Assembly (NCBI GenBank): GCA_944470555.2
Contig: OX104127.1
Location: 138,588,786-138,652,785, forward strand
Source: Heterobilharzia americana
Taxonomy: Eukaryota > Platyhelminthes > Trematoda > Strigeidida > Schistosomatidae
Length of the DNA stretch: 64,000 nucleotides
Direction of reading: 5' to 3'
Part shown: one piece after another, positions 35,481 to 48,720 of the stretch
Layout of the letters: each line of letters starts with the position of its first letter
Position numbering within the stretch: the stretch's first letter is position 1
The notes under the pieces: model-generated
Seen by the model: the letters and a program-made list of their open reading frames with translations, nothing else
The model's database searches: none
What the model was told of the DNA's origin: nothing
Position numbers and translations under genes: made by a program

Positions 35481-37020
35481 CCACCTGATCTCTCTAATTA
35501 CAATTTGGTCATAATTACCCTGAGTACTTTATTTATTTATTTATTGTTTATTTTATTTATTGACAGTAATATTTTCATCTCATTTTTACTCTGTAAATGT
35601 TGACTTCGATAGGAGTTTCCCACTTTACCTACCTGTTCTATAACTTCATAGACTATTTTATAATCACCTTTCAGCCATTACCTTGTAATTGGACAAACAA
35701 TTTTTCATGATCTTGTGCTGACCTATTAACCACTTATGAACATTTCTGTTGCAAGTGATTCGTCAAAAATAAAATTTCGTTAGCTAAATTTTTTTTTGTT
35801 AATTTTTCATTTTCCAAGACATTCTAGGTGTAAATTAATCAAGCTGTTCAGTTTAAACTATAACTGTTCAAAGTTTTAATAACCAGTAGTGTGATCTTTG
35901 CATCTGCATGTAAAATTGAAACTATCCATCAGTGCATATATTAGCCTTCTTAGAGACTGAAATAACCGAAAACTGGCTCACTTATCACTTCAAATACATA
36001 TGAATGTGCTCTTAATTGAATGATTTTGACTTTTAGGTTAGGTTTGATACCAGTAAGCTTTGTCGACCTTAGTATCTGTGTGATCATTTGAAGATTAAAG
36101 GCATTTTTGGAACTTGAAACCTCTTTACCAACTTACAAATGAACGACTCTCAAGGTCATGTAACATTTGAATATGCTTCACTTCTTGATGAATCTAATAC
36201 TGAGGATGTCACCATGTTTGATGATAAAACGTCTACGATAAAATATCAAGAATCAGAGAACACCAAACAACAACATCAACAATTCCCTTGATGATGAGAA
36301 ATTTTCTAAAACATGTGACATTTGATTTCATGACTGGCATCTGTCAGTAATGTAATGCAGATGATTTAGTACTAATTTATTTACCAGTGAATCACTGTCA
36401 TTTTAGAAAGCATGTTTATTTGATTCTTTCCCCTGAAGAAAACAGAACAGACCTTTAAGAACAACAACCACAAGAAGGCTATTGTTTTGAAAATGCTTCT
36501 GTTCTTGAATGAGATTTACGCTATGCAATTACATAGTTGAAGCGAATAGTCTTCCTTTTTCTACCCTATTCCTTAAGTGAAATATAAATCATAAGTACTA
36601 TCATTTAGTTTCTTGATGTATCTAGATACGGTTAACATTTTTGCATTTACAATGACTTGTAATGAAACTATTGTCTCATATGCAAACATTTCGACCGGTA
36701 GGAACAGTCGGCATAAGTAGAAACACCACAGGATTATTTCGTGAAAATCAAAAACATTTCTCTTCGTTATAATTTGAGCAATAAAGGAATTTTATTCTGT
36801 TGCTTGTAATTTCCCGTCAGTAATTGGACCTGATTAATCGGTCTCTATTGGTAAGTGGGCTTCTGCGTGTATGCTTCAAACCGCCTATAGTACCAATTTT
36901 GTGCTAATAATTGATGGTGAATATCAAAGGAATCCAAATACGTACATTTCGTTCTGCTGGAGACTCGTCAGTTGAACGTACCTACCTCCCAGAAAAATAA
37001 AAAAAATATACCCAACGCAC
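35481..37020. other. Intergenic or intronic
   Basis: AT-rich with a short (TTTA)n run at 35.53-35.56 kb. No exon or repeat family recognised. Confidence 0.35.
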
Positions 37021-37024
37021 AAGA

Positions 37025-37185
37025 AATGGCGTTTATGACTCGGTGATCTAGTGCATAACACTATGGCGTTTGAACCAATTGGTCACGAGTTCGAGCCTCA
37101 GTGAGGGGCAGGTACTTCCGACCGACGAGTCTCAAGTTGGAAGAAACTTGCATCTTAGCTAGCCACTATCCATCACCATTATGAA
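37025..37185 (+). ncRNA. Hammerhead-bearing repeat, copy H6, tRNA-like head kept, core damaged
   Basis: The head has a B-box-like CACGAGTTCGAGCCT about 35 bases after an A-box-like GGTGATCTAGTG. The ribozyme part reads CCGACGAGTCTC and GAAAC with mismatched stem II, so it is inactive. The copy shows that the head of this repeat family is tRNA-like. Confidence 0.65.
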
Positions 37186-37189
37186 AATA

Positions 37190-39400
37190 AAGTTTTTTTC
37201 TAGAGAATGAAAATTTAACAGAAGTGAAATATTTTATTTTATCTCGTTTTACTTACGAGCAATATTCAACTGTTAGTATAACAAAGAAGTGTACTTTCCT
37301 AATTGTATTCCAAAGAATTTATGCTTCAAGAGATTAAAGATCATCAATAGTTTTCGGCCACATGTCATTTAATGGATATGCAAAGATGGAGTGATGTCGT
37401 AATAGCTTCACATATCCTCAGTCGATAAAACAAAATTTTAATGAATTCCTATTTTCAGAAGTCATCTTATTTAAAAGGATAAAAGCTGATGGTTGCATCA
37501 AAATGGATACTTTATTCAGACTTCAGTTGCATTGAAATAAATATAAACTACATAAAAAAAGATAAGAATATTCACTCTATCTACAACTTTCTTGAAAATG
37601 CTGTGTTAATTTAGGTAGACAGTCACACTAGTAATTACGTTCATAATCCATAAATATTCCTATACTCATCATCAATCAGTTTCTCTTCAAAAACAGAAGC
37701 TGATTAATCAGTTCATTTCTAATACTTTCTTCATCACATACCAGTTAAATATGATATTGTAGAGATTTTGTAGTACGTGCATAAAGTCTTATATACTTGC
37801 TCTTTGTCTTTCTAGATAACCAATATGCAGAGAGCTTAGAGTGAAGAGGATGCTGGTCATTTGATAAAATAACTTCTACCAGATGTTTACATGAGTTAAT
37901 ATGTTTATCCACAACTGTTTTAACTAGAAGGTTTGATAATAGTAAACTACTCACTTGAAATACTATGACGTAACATCAGGCAACTAGTTATTATAAATAA
38001 AAATATTGCGGCGTATACACACTGTATGACTGAAACGGTCACCGTAACATGAATTTTTTAATAAATACTCTTAAAACACTTACTTACCAGATTTTTTGAA
38101 TCAACAAAATAAGATGAGATCAAGATTATGTAGATTGTACTTAATCTCACTAATCCTGAATTTATAGTATGTTTTGCCGATGGCAATGATAATATTAATG
38201 ATGATGTAGCAATCATTTTGCACACTTTAAAATTTATGAAATAATTTTGTTTCCTTGTTTATTTATGCAAAAAAATATGTTAGTGAATCAGGTATGCTTG
38301 TGTATACACACTAATTGTTTAGATGTGGTAATTTATTACTTCCTTATCATATTTATATTTGGTGGATAAATCATTTGATTGGTGGAATGTATGAACGTTT
38401 GCTCAAAACTTATTATTCCCTTCAGTAAACTTAAACTTTGTAAGTTTAAAGACTAATGTAACATATTTATATTTTTGCAGATAAATACTTTCTTTAATAT
38501 TTTGAGTTGATTTAAACTCTTCCCATATTAGACAAGTTTAATTAATGAAGCGCATAGTGAAACAGAATACTGTTCCTTATATTTTAAAGATTAGTGAAGG
38601 AAAAGTATAAGTAATTATAAAACAATGATGAAGAAGATAGAAGTAATGACTTTAAGCCCTCGTTCTAGGTAAATTTGATGTGTACAAGACTATGAAGGTA
38701 GAAAATGTCAACATATATCAAACATCCCCTGATACTACAGTCTCAGAATGCCGTTATTAAAAGATAATTATTAGTTATACCTATTCTGCATAATTAATGC
38801 ATTTATGAAGCCTTTTTAAATCTATAGATCAGCATGAGTTGTTGCTTTCTACTTAATTTGTTCAGCAGTAGTATCTTTCACTAGTTCAAGACACTTCTGT
38901 GTCACAAATCATACTTTCTGATCTTGATCAGGTAGTTTCTAACCGGAATCTTGTTGACACCTGAGTCGTGCAGTTGGAAAACTACTCAGCAATGACAGAT
39001 GTCAATGCGGATTGAAGGATTTGTAAATCATTTGTATATTTATCATCTTATTTACGACATGGTTTACCGATGCATGCACGTCAGCTAGACCGATTCAAGT
39101 GATCTGAAGTAATTTGCTTGCATGAAGTGAATGTATTTGGGCATAGCTGATCTTTTTCACTTGCATTCTACATATTCAGTTATTTGCCTGGTTGTCATGT
39201 AATAATTTTATCCTCCAATAGTCATGAGAACAAACACTCAATTCAATACCGTCCACATAGTAATTGGTTTTAATACACATAATGCACACATTCATCTAAA
39301 CGACTAATACTATATTGGTAGTTTAACAGTAAGTATGCGCTATACATAATCCCTATTTGATATTATTTTAAGTATATTTGAAGTATTTGTGATATTCAGG
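37190..39400. other. Intergenic or intronic
   Basis: AT-rich, no feature recognised on either strand. Confidence 0.35.
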
Positions 39401-39404
39401 ATGG

Positions 39405-39505
39405 ATTGTCTTTAGCAGTGGAATCCAGGAAATACGTCTTGTTTGACTAGGAACTCATTAACTTGATGTGCTCGCCTTCCAGTGAGCTATTTTTGTGCCC
39501 ACCAA
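39405..39505 (-). ncRNA. Hammerhead-bearing repeat, copy H7, strongly decayed
   Basis: On the minus strand AATGAGTTCC and CTGGATTCCACTGCTA are recognisable, but the GAAA side is lost (caaacaagacg). Inactive. Confidence 0.55.
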
Positions 39506-40008
39506 ATCATGATATCCACTCTTTGTGGGATGAGTGTTGTAGAGTATAGCATAGTATAGCTTTGACGTTACAGCTTGTAAATCTTCATCGTTGACTGGAC
39601 TATTTATTTAGCATGTGTAACAAAACCTGGTAGGCTGAAAGTAAGAACTCATATAATCCTAAACCACACTCAATACACAGATAACAAACATTGATTCTAC
39701 TAAAGCAAACTTTCTGGTCAGCTTACAACATATTTTACTGTGTTCCCGCTGATAAATACTTCAGACTTTAGGAAGAAAACTTTACCTCAGCATATAAACC
39801 GCTATTAAAACGTAAATGACAAGGACAAATACTTGGACAGCACTACTGTCTTCAACTAAACAAGACAAGGTTATATTATAGCCAACGAATAACAATCCCA
39901 AGCTACTGTTTCGATTGCCAACTAAAAGTATTCAACCTCTGTCAGCAAATGGGCTCCAATGTGGTTGCCCTGACATTCCCTGAATACTCATTTTTTTGTA
40001 TTTTACTT

Positions 40009-40110
40009 GGTGGTGGCTAGTAGTGGAATTCTGGACATGCGTGTTTCGTCCGGCCTGAGACTCATCGGTTGGCTAAACTTGCACTCCAGTGGCTGATATT
40101 GTTCCCTCTG
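40009..40110 (-). ncRNA. Hammerhead-bearing repeat, copy H8, core damaged
   Basis: On the minus strand the core reads CCGATGA (one change from CTGATGA) with GGACGAAAC kept. It is head-to-head with H9, as H3 is with H4. Confidence 0.7.
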
Positions 40111-40270
40111 AGAATAAAACCTTAGTTGACAGCGCTTCGGAGTTTGAAGCAGTGGGTATTAGTTTCATGTTCCAGTGGGGAAAACATTACTCACTAGGGT
40201 GCAAGTATATCCAGCTGACGAGTCCCAAACAGGATGAAACCTCCATCCTGGATTTTTCTGCTGGCCACTA
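40111..40270 (+). ncRNA. Hammerhead-bearing repeat, copy H9, best-preserved ribozyme
   Basis: CTGACGA (40215-40221), stem II GTCC/GGAT (40222-40225 with 40232-40235, one G-U), GAAA (40236-40239) and cleavage triplet ATC (ending 40247). Stem I CCAG (40211-40214) pairs perfectly with CTGG (40248-40251). Every invariant position is intact. Stem III is very short (cctcc), so activity may need a dimer or a stabilising loop contact. The tRNA-like head upstream is decayed. Confidence 0.8.
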
Positions 40271-40329
40271 CAAAGTAAACTACGACTTAAGAATATTTAA
40301 TTCACGTTTAGAAGTGATCATTTTTTAAA

Positions 40330-41465
40330 ATAATTTTATTGCATTATGATGATGTGGTAACCATTTTGACAAATATACAGGACCCAGCTGAAGAAAATGC
40401 AAAATTTGGGAACAGCACACGAAACATGAATAGATGGGAAATTTCTGTTTCAACAATGTCGTTTACTGAAGCTACGTATCTGCATATGAAAGGTTGAGTT
40501 TTTAAGATGAAAAATATCTCATAGAACAGAACAAAAATAAGCATAAGTAAAAGGTGAATTACGTAAACAACCTTGGAAATCTGAAAGTAATGAGAACACA
40601 GAATTCAACAAGAAGGCAATTCCATCCAGATATAAAGCAGTATAGTTAACCGCTTACTTGACAAGTGAAAGAAAAAAACAAGCAAGAGCCACAGTGAAGG
40701 TGTTTGCTGTGAAATAACTGCACAGATGGAACGCTAACCATGGCAGTTAGTCACCGATTCTTTTGCTTGCCCATTGTTTAGTAGAGAAGACAATTTCTAG
40801 GTCAGTAGAAACAATTTGTTCATACCAGTTTAGGTAATTGGTTCGTACAGAGGGTTTTCTTTATAGCAGTAGAACTACTCAACTTTAGGCTTTCATCTAT
40901 GAACTGTCAAAAGTAACCGTTTTAAGGAGTACTTAACGTAATCCTTCTAATTCAATGCTATTTGCTTTTTCTTTGAGGATTCGTACGATTACTAATGACA
41001 CTATTGGATATATTTCTCTGTTTTTTCCTTCAACACTGTCGAACTCTCAAAATGTGTATCCTGCTGATTGCTTCTTTTCAGTCTGCCATCTCATCAGTCT
41101 CGAAGCTACAGTTTTTTTCATTAATCGGAGATGATGAATGGACAGTTTATGCATTTTGTATATAAATGAAACTCTTCAATCAACACACAAAACGTAGTGT
41201 TTTCTAAGTTCATCATGAAGCAGCTGGTCAGTAATTTACCTAAAGGTGATCTCCCAGCAGTATTCGAACGCTTTATTTTCAGAAATCATTGTCGAAAAGA
41301 AACTGAGAGTGTGACGAAGAGGCAGCATTTTTGAGTAATCTTCCGAAATACCGGAATCAAACTTGTCAGTCCTTAAGATGCAACATAGGATATTTAGGTA
41401 GTTGTTCAGTTTCACTCATAAACCTCGCCTGGTTAACTAGTTCACTAGTTACTAGCCCGTCCTAA
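40330..41465. other. Intergenic
   Basis: AT-rich, no recognised feature up to the LINE-B start. Confidence 0.35.
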
Positions 41466-41472
41466 GCCCGGG

Positions 41473-44400
41473 TATACAGGGAAGGTTGGGCATAGCGCTA
41501 GCAACCCTACCCCAGAAAACAAATCCAACCGCTAAAGAAACTTCAAAGCACAAACGATATATAAAAAATAATCACAAACTTATTCGTCGCTGGAATCGGA
41601 GAGGCGAAATGACGTCAGTTGGTGAAAGCCTGCCTTCGGGAAGCCAATTGGCAGATGTGTCTTCTCTCGATGAAAGCAAAAGTAAACGTGGGGACATGGA
41701 ATGTCCAACCATGTTTGAACTCAGCAAGGCAGTCCAGATTGCAAACGAGATGAAGAGGTATCACGTTGAAGTGCTCGGAATTTACGAAAGCAGATGGAAT
41801 GGAAGTGGACTCTCCGAACTGTCAACTGGAGAGTCAATAATGTACTCCGACATTGTCACCCAGACGACAATCACGAGCACACTGAGTTTTAGAGTGGCTA
41901 TCATGATGTCCCCAAGAGCATCGAAGGCTCTCATGCAGTGGGAACCAATCTTCTCCAGGATCATGACAGCAAGGTTCAACTCAAAAGGAAGGAACATCAC
42001 AATCATATAACGCTACGCACCTACAAATAATGCAGATGAAGGGAAGAAGGAGGAATTCTACAGACAACTGCAATCAACACTGGACAAGACCCCAGTTGGC
42101 GATATCAAAATTCTAATTGGTGACATGAATGCCAAACTGGGAGCGGACAACACAGGAAGAGAACTAACCATGGGTCGAGAAGCGCTCGGTTAGGTGATGA
42201 ACGAGAATGGAGAATTGTTTGCAGAATTCTGTGCATTCAACTATTTGGTGATTGGAGGTAGTGTATTCAAGCACAAGGTTATTCACAAAGTGACATGGAC
42301 TTGATTTCACCAGATACCACACACACTAAAAACCAGATCGACTTTATCTCAATCTCAAGACAATAGAGACGCAGTCTACTAAACACAAGGTCAAGAAGGG
42401 AGTAGATGTAGGTTCACACCACTCACTATCTAGTGCAAGGAACCTAACTTCAAATCAAGTTGAAAGCCTTCAAGGAAGCTGGTGATAAACCATAGTTCAA
42501 GTACAACACCCGGAAACTGGAGGATGAAACTACAAAGGAAATCTTCACTTCAGCCATCAAGACAAAATGGGAGATATCGAGGAACATCCCTGAAGAAACC
42601 TGTGTGAACGAACACTGGAAGTCTTTGAAAGAGATGTGGAAAGAAACCTGCATAACAGTATTAGGAAGGAAGAAGACACAAGACAAGGAATGGATCTCGA
42701 CGGACACACGAAAGCTGATAGAGGAGAGTAATATGGTGAAGCAGAAGATAAACCAGTGCAAGGATGCTCAACGACAAGAGGAACTGAATACAGTGTATAA
42801 AACACTTGACAACGAAATGAAGAAGAGTCCACGCAAAGACAAAAGACACTTCTATGACACAACGGCGAGTGAAGCAGAACAGGCTGCAGGTAAGACAGAC
42901 CTGACAACATTGTATCAAATAACCAGGTTGCTATCAGGGAAGAGATCAACGCAGACGAAAGCAATAAAAGATAATGACGGGAATTTAATTACGAAAGAAG
43001 AGAAACAAAGGAAACAATGGGCCGACCACTTCAAGAAGCTCTTGAATCGACCACCACCACCACCTGCACTTCGTCCAGAAATACCACCTACAGCCGCTGA
43101 ACTACAAGTGAACATAAATCCTCCAACAAAAATGGAAGTCCTGTACGCCATAAAGCTACTGAAATGTGGGAAATCAGCAGGACCAGATGGGATCCCGCCA
43201 GAAGCACTGAGAACAGACGCAGAGACAACAGCGGACATGCTCACACCACTATTGCAGAAGGTGTGGAAGGAAGAGAAGGTACCTGCTCGTTGACTGGAAG
43301 AAGGGTTACCTTGTCAAACTGGCGAAGAAGGGAGACCTCAGTGTTTGCAAGAACTGGCGCGGAATCGCGCTCCACCTCTGTCCACCCATACCAAGCAAAA
43401 TATTAAGCCGCATCATCCTGGAGAGGCTTAAGGATGCATTAGATTCAAAACTACGACCGGAACAGGCTGGCTGGCTTCTGGAAGAACAAATCATGTGCGG
43501 ACCAAATTGCAACGCTTCCCACCATCATAGAACAAAGTATAGAATATCAGTCGACTCTCTACCACAAATTCATCGACTTTGAAAATACCCTCGACAGCAT
43601 CGACTGAGAAGTAATTTAGCAACTGCTTCATCACTATGGAATACTACAAACGTTTATCAATCTCATTCAACAACTATATGAAGATGCCACATGACAAGTA
43701 ATTCACAATGGGAAGCTCATTGATGCTTTTGAAGTGAAGACAGGAGTAAAAGAAGGTTGCCTAATATCACCCATGATATTCCTGATTGTAGTCGACTGGA
43801 TTATGCAACAAACTGTGAGGAGCGAGAAGAGGGGGATACACTGCACTGCAGAAAAGAACCTAAAAGATCTGGATTTCGCCGATGACTTATGTCTGATGTC
43901 ACACAAACTTGAAGATCTACAGGCAAAAACTAACAAGTTGTCAGAAGGGGTTGGGCAGGGAAAACTTGACTTCTAGTGAATATAAAGAAGACAGAGGTGA
44001 TGAAGATACTCAACCAACAACGAAAGCAACAACAAGCTCCAATCACCATCAAGGGGAGAAACCTGAAGGAAGTAACCTCCTTCACCTATCTAGGAAGCAC
44101 TGTTTCAAACAAGGACATCAAAGCCAGCCAGGATCGGAAAAGCAAGACACGCATTCATTAGCCTGAAATCAGTGTGGAGATCTTCTGCACTCAACATGTG
44201 GAACAATATCCAGATTCTCAACACCAATCCAGTCAAGTCAGTGCTCCTGTATGGTTCAGAGACTTGGCGCGTTACGAGAGGGATTTCCAACAAACTACAC
44301 ACATTCATCAACAACTGCCGTCTACACTCGTTACTGAAGCTCAGATGGCCAGAAAGAATAAGCAACAAGGAAACCACTCGGGCAACAAACCAACGAAGCA

Positions 44401-44702
44401 AGAACCTATCGCTCAACAAATATGCACCGGAAGGAAGTGGAGATGGATTGGGCATACACTGAGAAAGCCGACTAGGGACATCACGTGTCAGGCCAGGCCC
44501 TCGAGTGGAACCCCGATGGGAAGCGACGAGTTGGGCGAGGTGAGGGTGACATGGAGGAGATCGTGTGAGGAGGAAATGAGAGCTTGTGGGTAGTCGTGGA
44601 GCCAAGTTGAAAAGATTTCAGAGAACAGAGCGCAATGGAGACGTAATACTGAAGCCCTATGTTCTATTAGGAATCCAAGGGACAAATAATAAAAATAACA
44701 AT
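41473..44702 (+). mobile_element. LINE family B (RTE-like), copy B1
   Basis: A near full-length but inactive non-LTR element of about 3.2 kb. The APE endonuclease lies at 41.70-42.25 kb, with VEVLGIYESRWNGSG, RYAPTNNAD preceded by an in-frame TAA, and ILIGDMNAKLGADNTG. The pre-RT region is at 42.60-43.29 kb, with LKCGKSAGPDGIPPEALR. RT is at 43.4-43.98 kb, with the fingers IDFENTLDSID, KTGVKEGCLISPMIFL and the catalytic DFADDLCLMSH intact. The C-terminal part contains SFTYLGSTVSNKDIK and LLYGSETWRVT, and the 3' end is RKWRWIGHTLRKP. Multiple stops and frameshifts occur. It ends gggacaaataataaa with an A/T-rich tail. Confidence 0.9.
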
Positions 44703-44754
44703 ATATTTTTAAGTCTTAAATCATCGCTTGGAAACAGTACATAAAGATTATCAT

Positions 44755-45005
44755 TTTGACTATCTGAGATAACCGTAGTCTCGCAGTTTATTATTGATAC
44801 TGGGTGATGATTGAAGATGAAGTGAAAGTTTGGACCGCGTCAGTATTCAAATCAGCGACCATTGGCTTAACAGTCCGGTACTCTGCCAACTGAACTACTG
44901 GGTTACTGGGCTCAGTTGATAGAGCACCGGGCCCGAAACTCGCTGGTTCGGATACTGCCATGATCCAAACTTTAATTTCACCTTCAATCATGACTTAGTA
45001 TCGCT
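44755..45005. repeat. Inverted dimer of a tRNA-derived SINE
   Basis: The plus half (about 44905-44985) has the A box GGGCTCAGTTGATAGAGC and B box GCTGGTTCGGATACT. The minus half (about 44820-44900) mirrors it, with GTTCAGTTGGCAGAGTAC and CTGATTTGAATACTG. The outer flanks also mirror each other: gatgattgaagatgaagtga on the left, and gatgaaggtga-like words in reverse on the right. Two heads therefore meet in the middle. Confidence 0.75.
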
Positions 45006-48000
45006 ACTATCTAGAGAGATACTTAAAATAAACTTGTGGAGTAAACAAAATATCAACTTATCGATGTACGTAAAAGATTACATAAGATTTCTGTTAAAGA
45101 TAATACAATGTACAGATTCAGTGAACTGTATGTTGAATGGTTCCTCAGATTAGCTACTCTAATGCTAATGAGCAGCTTAACCATGAAATGATAGTTCTGG
45201 ATTAAACCCTTCACAATCAGAAACAGTCAATTCCTCATTATTTTATTGGTAATACTGATTGAAAAATAGTTTGGAGACCCTGAAAATCAAAACATTAGGG
45301 GACAGCGTTTTAATTAATAAATATATGAGTAAGGTTACGCATAAGAAACATGGAAGGTGTAAGAGTTCATTAAACATATGAAAACATTGAGACTAAACTA
45401 TGCAAAACTTACCTTGCTCTACCATTTTCCATACAGTTCATTTTGAACAGAGTAAACGTTGTGGACTGTATCTGAATTCTTTCAATATTTGAAAGTTATA
45501 CATTAAATCAGATATGTAACAACAAAGCAAGTGAGTAACTGTAACTTTGCCAATACAACAAATTGTCTAAATCTTCAAAGTTTTCGTTGCATCAGGATAG
45601 TAGCTTGTTACGGACTAACATAGAATATATGTTTAGGATTCTAAGTCTGTAATATATATTCTTAACAGACTGAAGAGGTCTTGTACAACTTGCGTCAGTA
45701 GAAAAAAATGCGTTATCATAGCAACAGATCTTGTTACATTATCCACTTCTCTCTTTTAAGTTTGCCTCAGAACAAGTCTAAAGTGATTCTTTTCATCGGA
45801 TTATCAAAACAGACAACCTTTTGGAAAGTCAAAGTGAATAAACAGTCCTTGTAATTTCACACTTATGATGAAAACATCTGGAAGCTGGTGATTTGACGAA
45901 AGAATAGTGCACTCACTAAAATAAATGCAACAGTTAACTGAATAGGAAGACGGTATTCTATGTGGTATCTATCCTAACAATTTTCTCAAAATATTTCACT
46001 TTAGATTACTCATAAGTTGAAACCTGATCCTAGTGAAACCATTTAATCTTTCAAACTACGGTTGACTACTTGATAGCATAGATTGATAAGTATTTATCAA
46101 CTTACTTTAACTGATAATCAGAATAATCCTGATCTTGAAGTCCGATTATTTTCAGATTAGATGTATAGCACTGGTCATTATCTAGTCAGTAATAAAAATC
46201 AATGTAGATATATAAGCTAATGATTTGTCTCCAAGAGCTACGTTTATTCAACAACAACAATCATAATAGTAATCACTTTACTGTAGACAATGATTTAGAA
46301 AACAGTACGGAATTCTCAGTGTACATTATTTTCAAATGAAATAACCATCGCAGTTGAATAATGTTAGTATTAGAAGTACAATGAGCAATAATATACAATG
46401 GCCAATTTTTTCCAGGTTATAGTCTAGTTTGTGGCTATATTGTTCCATGGGGAGACGAATAGGGAGGTACCCGTTGATTTGATGGTGGGGGATTATTTAG
46501 CCAGTATAAAAGTTTGCAGTTTCTGCTAACCATCCCGGTTATACTTATGTGATGAACTCAAGAGCCCACTGTCACCTATCATGATATTATTTTGCACTTT
46601 TGTTATTAACTTGTGTAACAAGCTGGAGACATTTTGAGAATGTGCTAGAGTACATTTTACGATAAGCTAACAGTTGAATAACTAAAACAAGTACAAAGGG
46701 AATAACTTTATGTCATATATGATAGAAATATTTTGGTAGCCCAAATTTTAAGTATACCTCTGAAACCATAAACCTGGTGGACAATGCCAAGCTAAATAAA
46801 TTCATGAATGTTTGATTAGTGTGTCTGCAGGAATTTCATAAGTGGCTCTTACATTATATGTCGAAAAAAGTAACTCTGAAAATAATTTGAAAATAAAATT
46901 GTTTTTCTCTTCTGAACAGTTTATACACTTTTCTGTTTGGTTTATTCCACTATGAACATCCAGAACTTGGACTTTCTTATGTTATGAGATTTCTTTCACC
47001 ATTCATAAAACTAATCAGCAGTTCGACGTGTTTTTCTTGAGTCCAATGGTAGATGGTAGTGAAAACAGATTAGAAAATACCATTTACGAGTTCAAACATT
47101 AGCTTCCATAATATTCACTTTCTGTATAAAGTAAAGGGGCTGTTATTATACATCATAATGTCACTGGAGAAAAATCAGTAGTACTGGGTAAACATCTTTT
47201 GGTTCATTAATACAACTTGAATGCATTCTAAAACACTGTACAAATCAATCAACATAAATTATATCAGATATGATTCAAAATTGTACGCAGTAACAATCAG
47301 TTTGTTGACAATATGCATATTTCATTTAACTAAAAGTAGTGCGAAAGTAATAAATAATATTTTAATGTAGCCATACGGTGTTAATAGTACTCTGAACATT
47401 TCGCCATTTACCAGTTGATTTCTTTTTTTTCAACGTACGTCTTTATAAGTTTGTTTCATTTATATTATTGTTGTAAGGTGTTTGTATTAAATAATAAAAA
47501 TAACAGCATTCTGCTAAAAATGAACTGTCGCTTAAATGCAAGTGAACATATCTAGTACATCCAGAAGCAAAAAGTAACCAGGATTCCCTAAATTTTTAGT
47601 GCTACTCTTAATAAAATCATATGGAAATACAGAACAATAAACTATCCGAGGAAGGATAACTATATACTTAAATGTATTTAACAGAGACTAGCTTCACTTG
47701 GAAACTTTACTTGAGTGCAATCCATGAAAGATTATATATATCAAGACTAGATATATCAAAAGGGGAAGATTCAAAAAAGATACCGAGATATTATGTACAA
47801 GTTAATGGTGTAACAAAATCTTGACAGTTTAAATGAAACTGTAACATAAATTGGTTACATTTAAGTAGTCTAAAAGTAGCGCCTTTTTGTTCCATTTAGA
47901 TAAAACTTGTAGCCAACAGGAAAAAGTTACGAAATACAAATGAAATTCTGAACACAGAAATGTAGTCTTTCTGTTTTCTTAAAAGAATACTAAACCGGAT

Positions 48001-48495
48001 TAGAAAACAACGAAAGGAACAAGACAATAACATGACTAAATATACACTCATAAAACACATGGGATAATTATCTTTTCTTTGTCCTTTGCAGATGTGTCTA
48101 ATGACTGATTTTCGTGGATGTTTGAGAAAACTGTCATCTTTTCTTCTAATGTCAATAAACGTTTGCATACAAGACTCGAAAATATCACTATCGCACCACA
48201 ATGGCAATGTACTCAAATAAGCCTACATTAATTTTGCTTTACCTTTGGATAGTGTCGATGTACTCAAAAAAGAGACCCTAGTTCACAGGTTACAAGACAT
48301 CCAGTTTTGTGAGAAAGAAGACTCATTTGTTACAGTTAAGGAATATGAATGTCAATTTAAAATGTGTAAAAAAACACGTAATTTTTTTCATTTTTCACAT
48401 GTCAGTCAATTTATCAGATTACGTTTCTCATATAAAAACTTTCAACTTAGGTGATTCGTGACGATTTGAGTGATTTCAGGGTGTTGTCATGAACT
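45006..48495. other. Intergenic or intronic
   Basis: AT-rich and largely featureless. A 69-codon plus-strand frame at 48245-48454 starts near an acceptor-like ttggatag and is polar and Cys-containing, but there is no supporting donor or homology. Confidence 0.35.
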
Positions 48496-48499
48496 GACA

Positions 48500-48720
48500 T
48501 CGGTTGGGGAATCAGTGAAAACCTGGGAGCAAGAAACAGTTGTTTCGCCCTAGTACATGACTCCACAGAAGTGAGCACTAGAGATACTGACCTAGACAGA
48601 ATATAAGGCATTCAGGTCCCCCTGTGTGCACCGTATTATTGAGCCATTCGATCGAAATTCAATGGTCCACGTTTTCCTACTTCAGTCAATTTGCGATTCT
48701 GTACGATCTCCTTTGAATGT
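48500..48720 (-). ncRNA. Second-family hammerhead-like repeat, copy G2
   Basis: On the minus strand CTGTGGAGTCATGTACTAGG is followed by GCGAAAC. GAAA is intact, but CUGANGA is changed (CTGTGGA) and stem II is mismatched. It is inverted relative to G3 immediately to the right. Confidence 0.55.

Noticed and set aside
42557..42964. Long minus-strand ORFs opposite LINE-B coding sequence
   Set aside because: Ser/Leu/Cys-rich shadows of the plus-strand reverse transcriptase element; the same holds for the mirror frames in B2 and B3.
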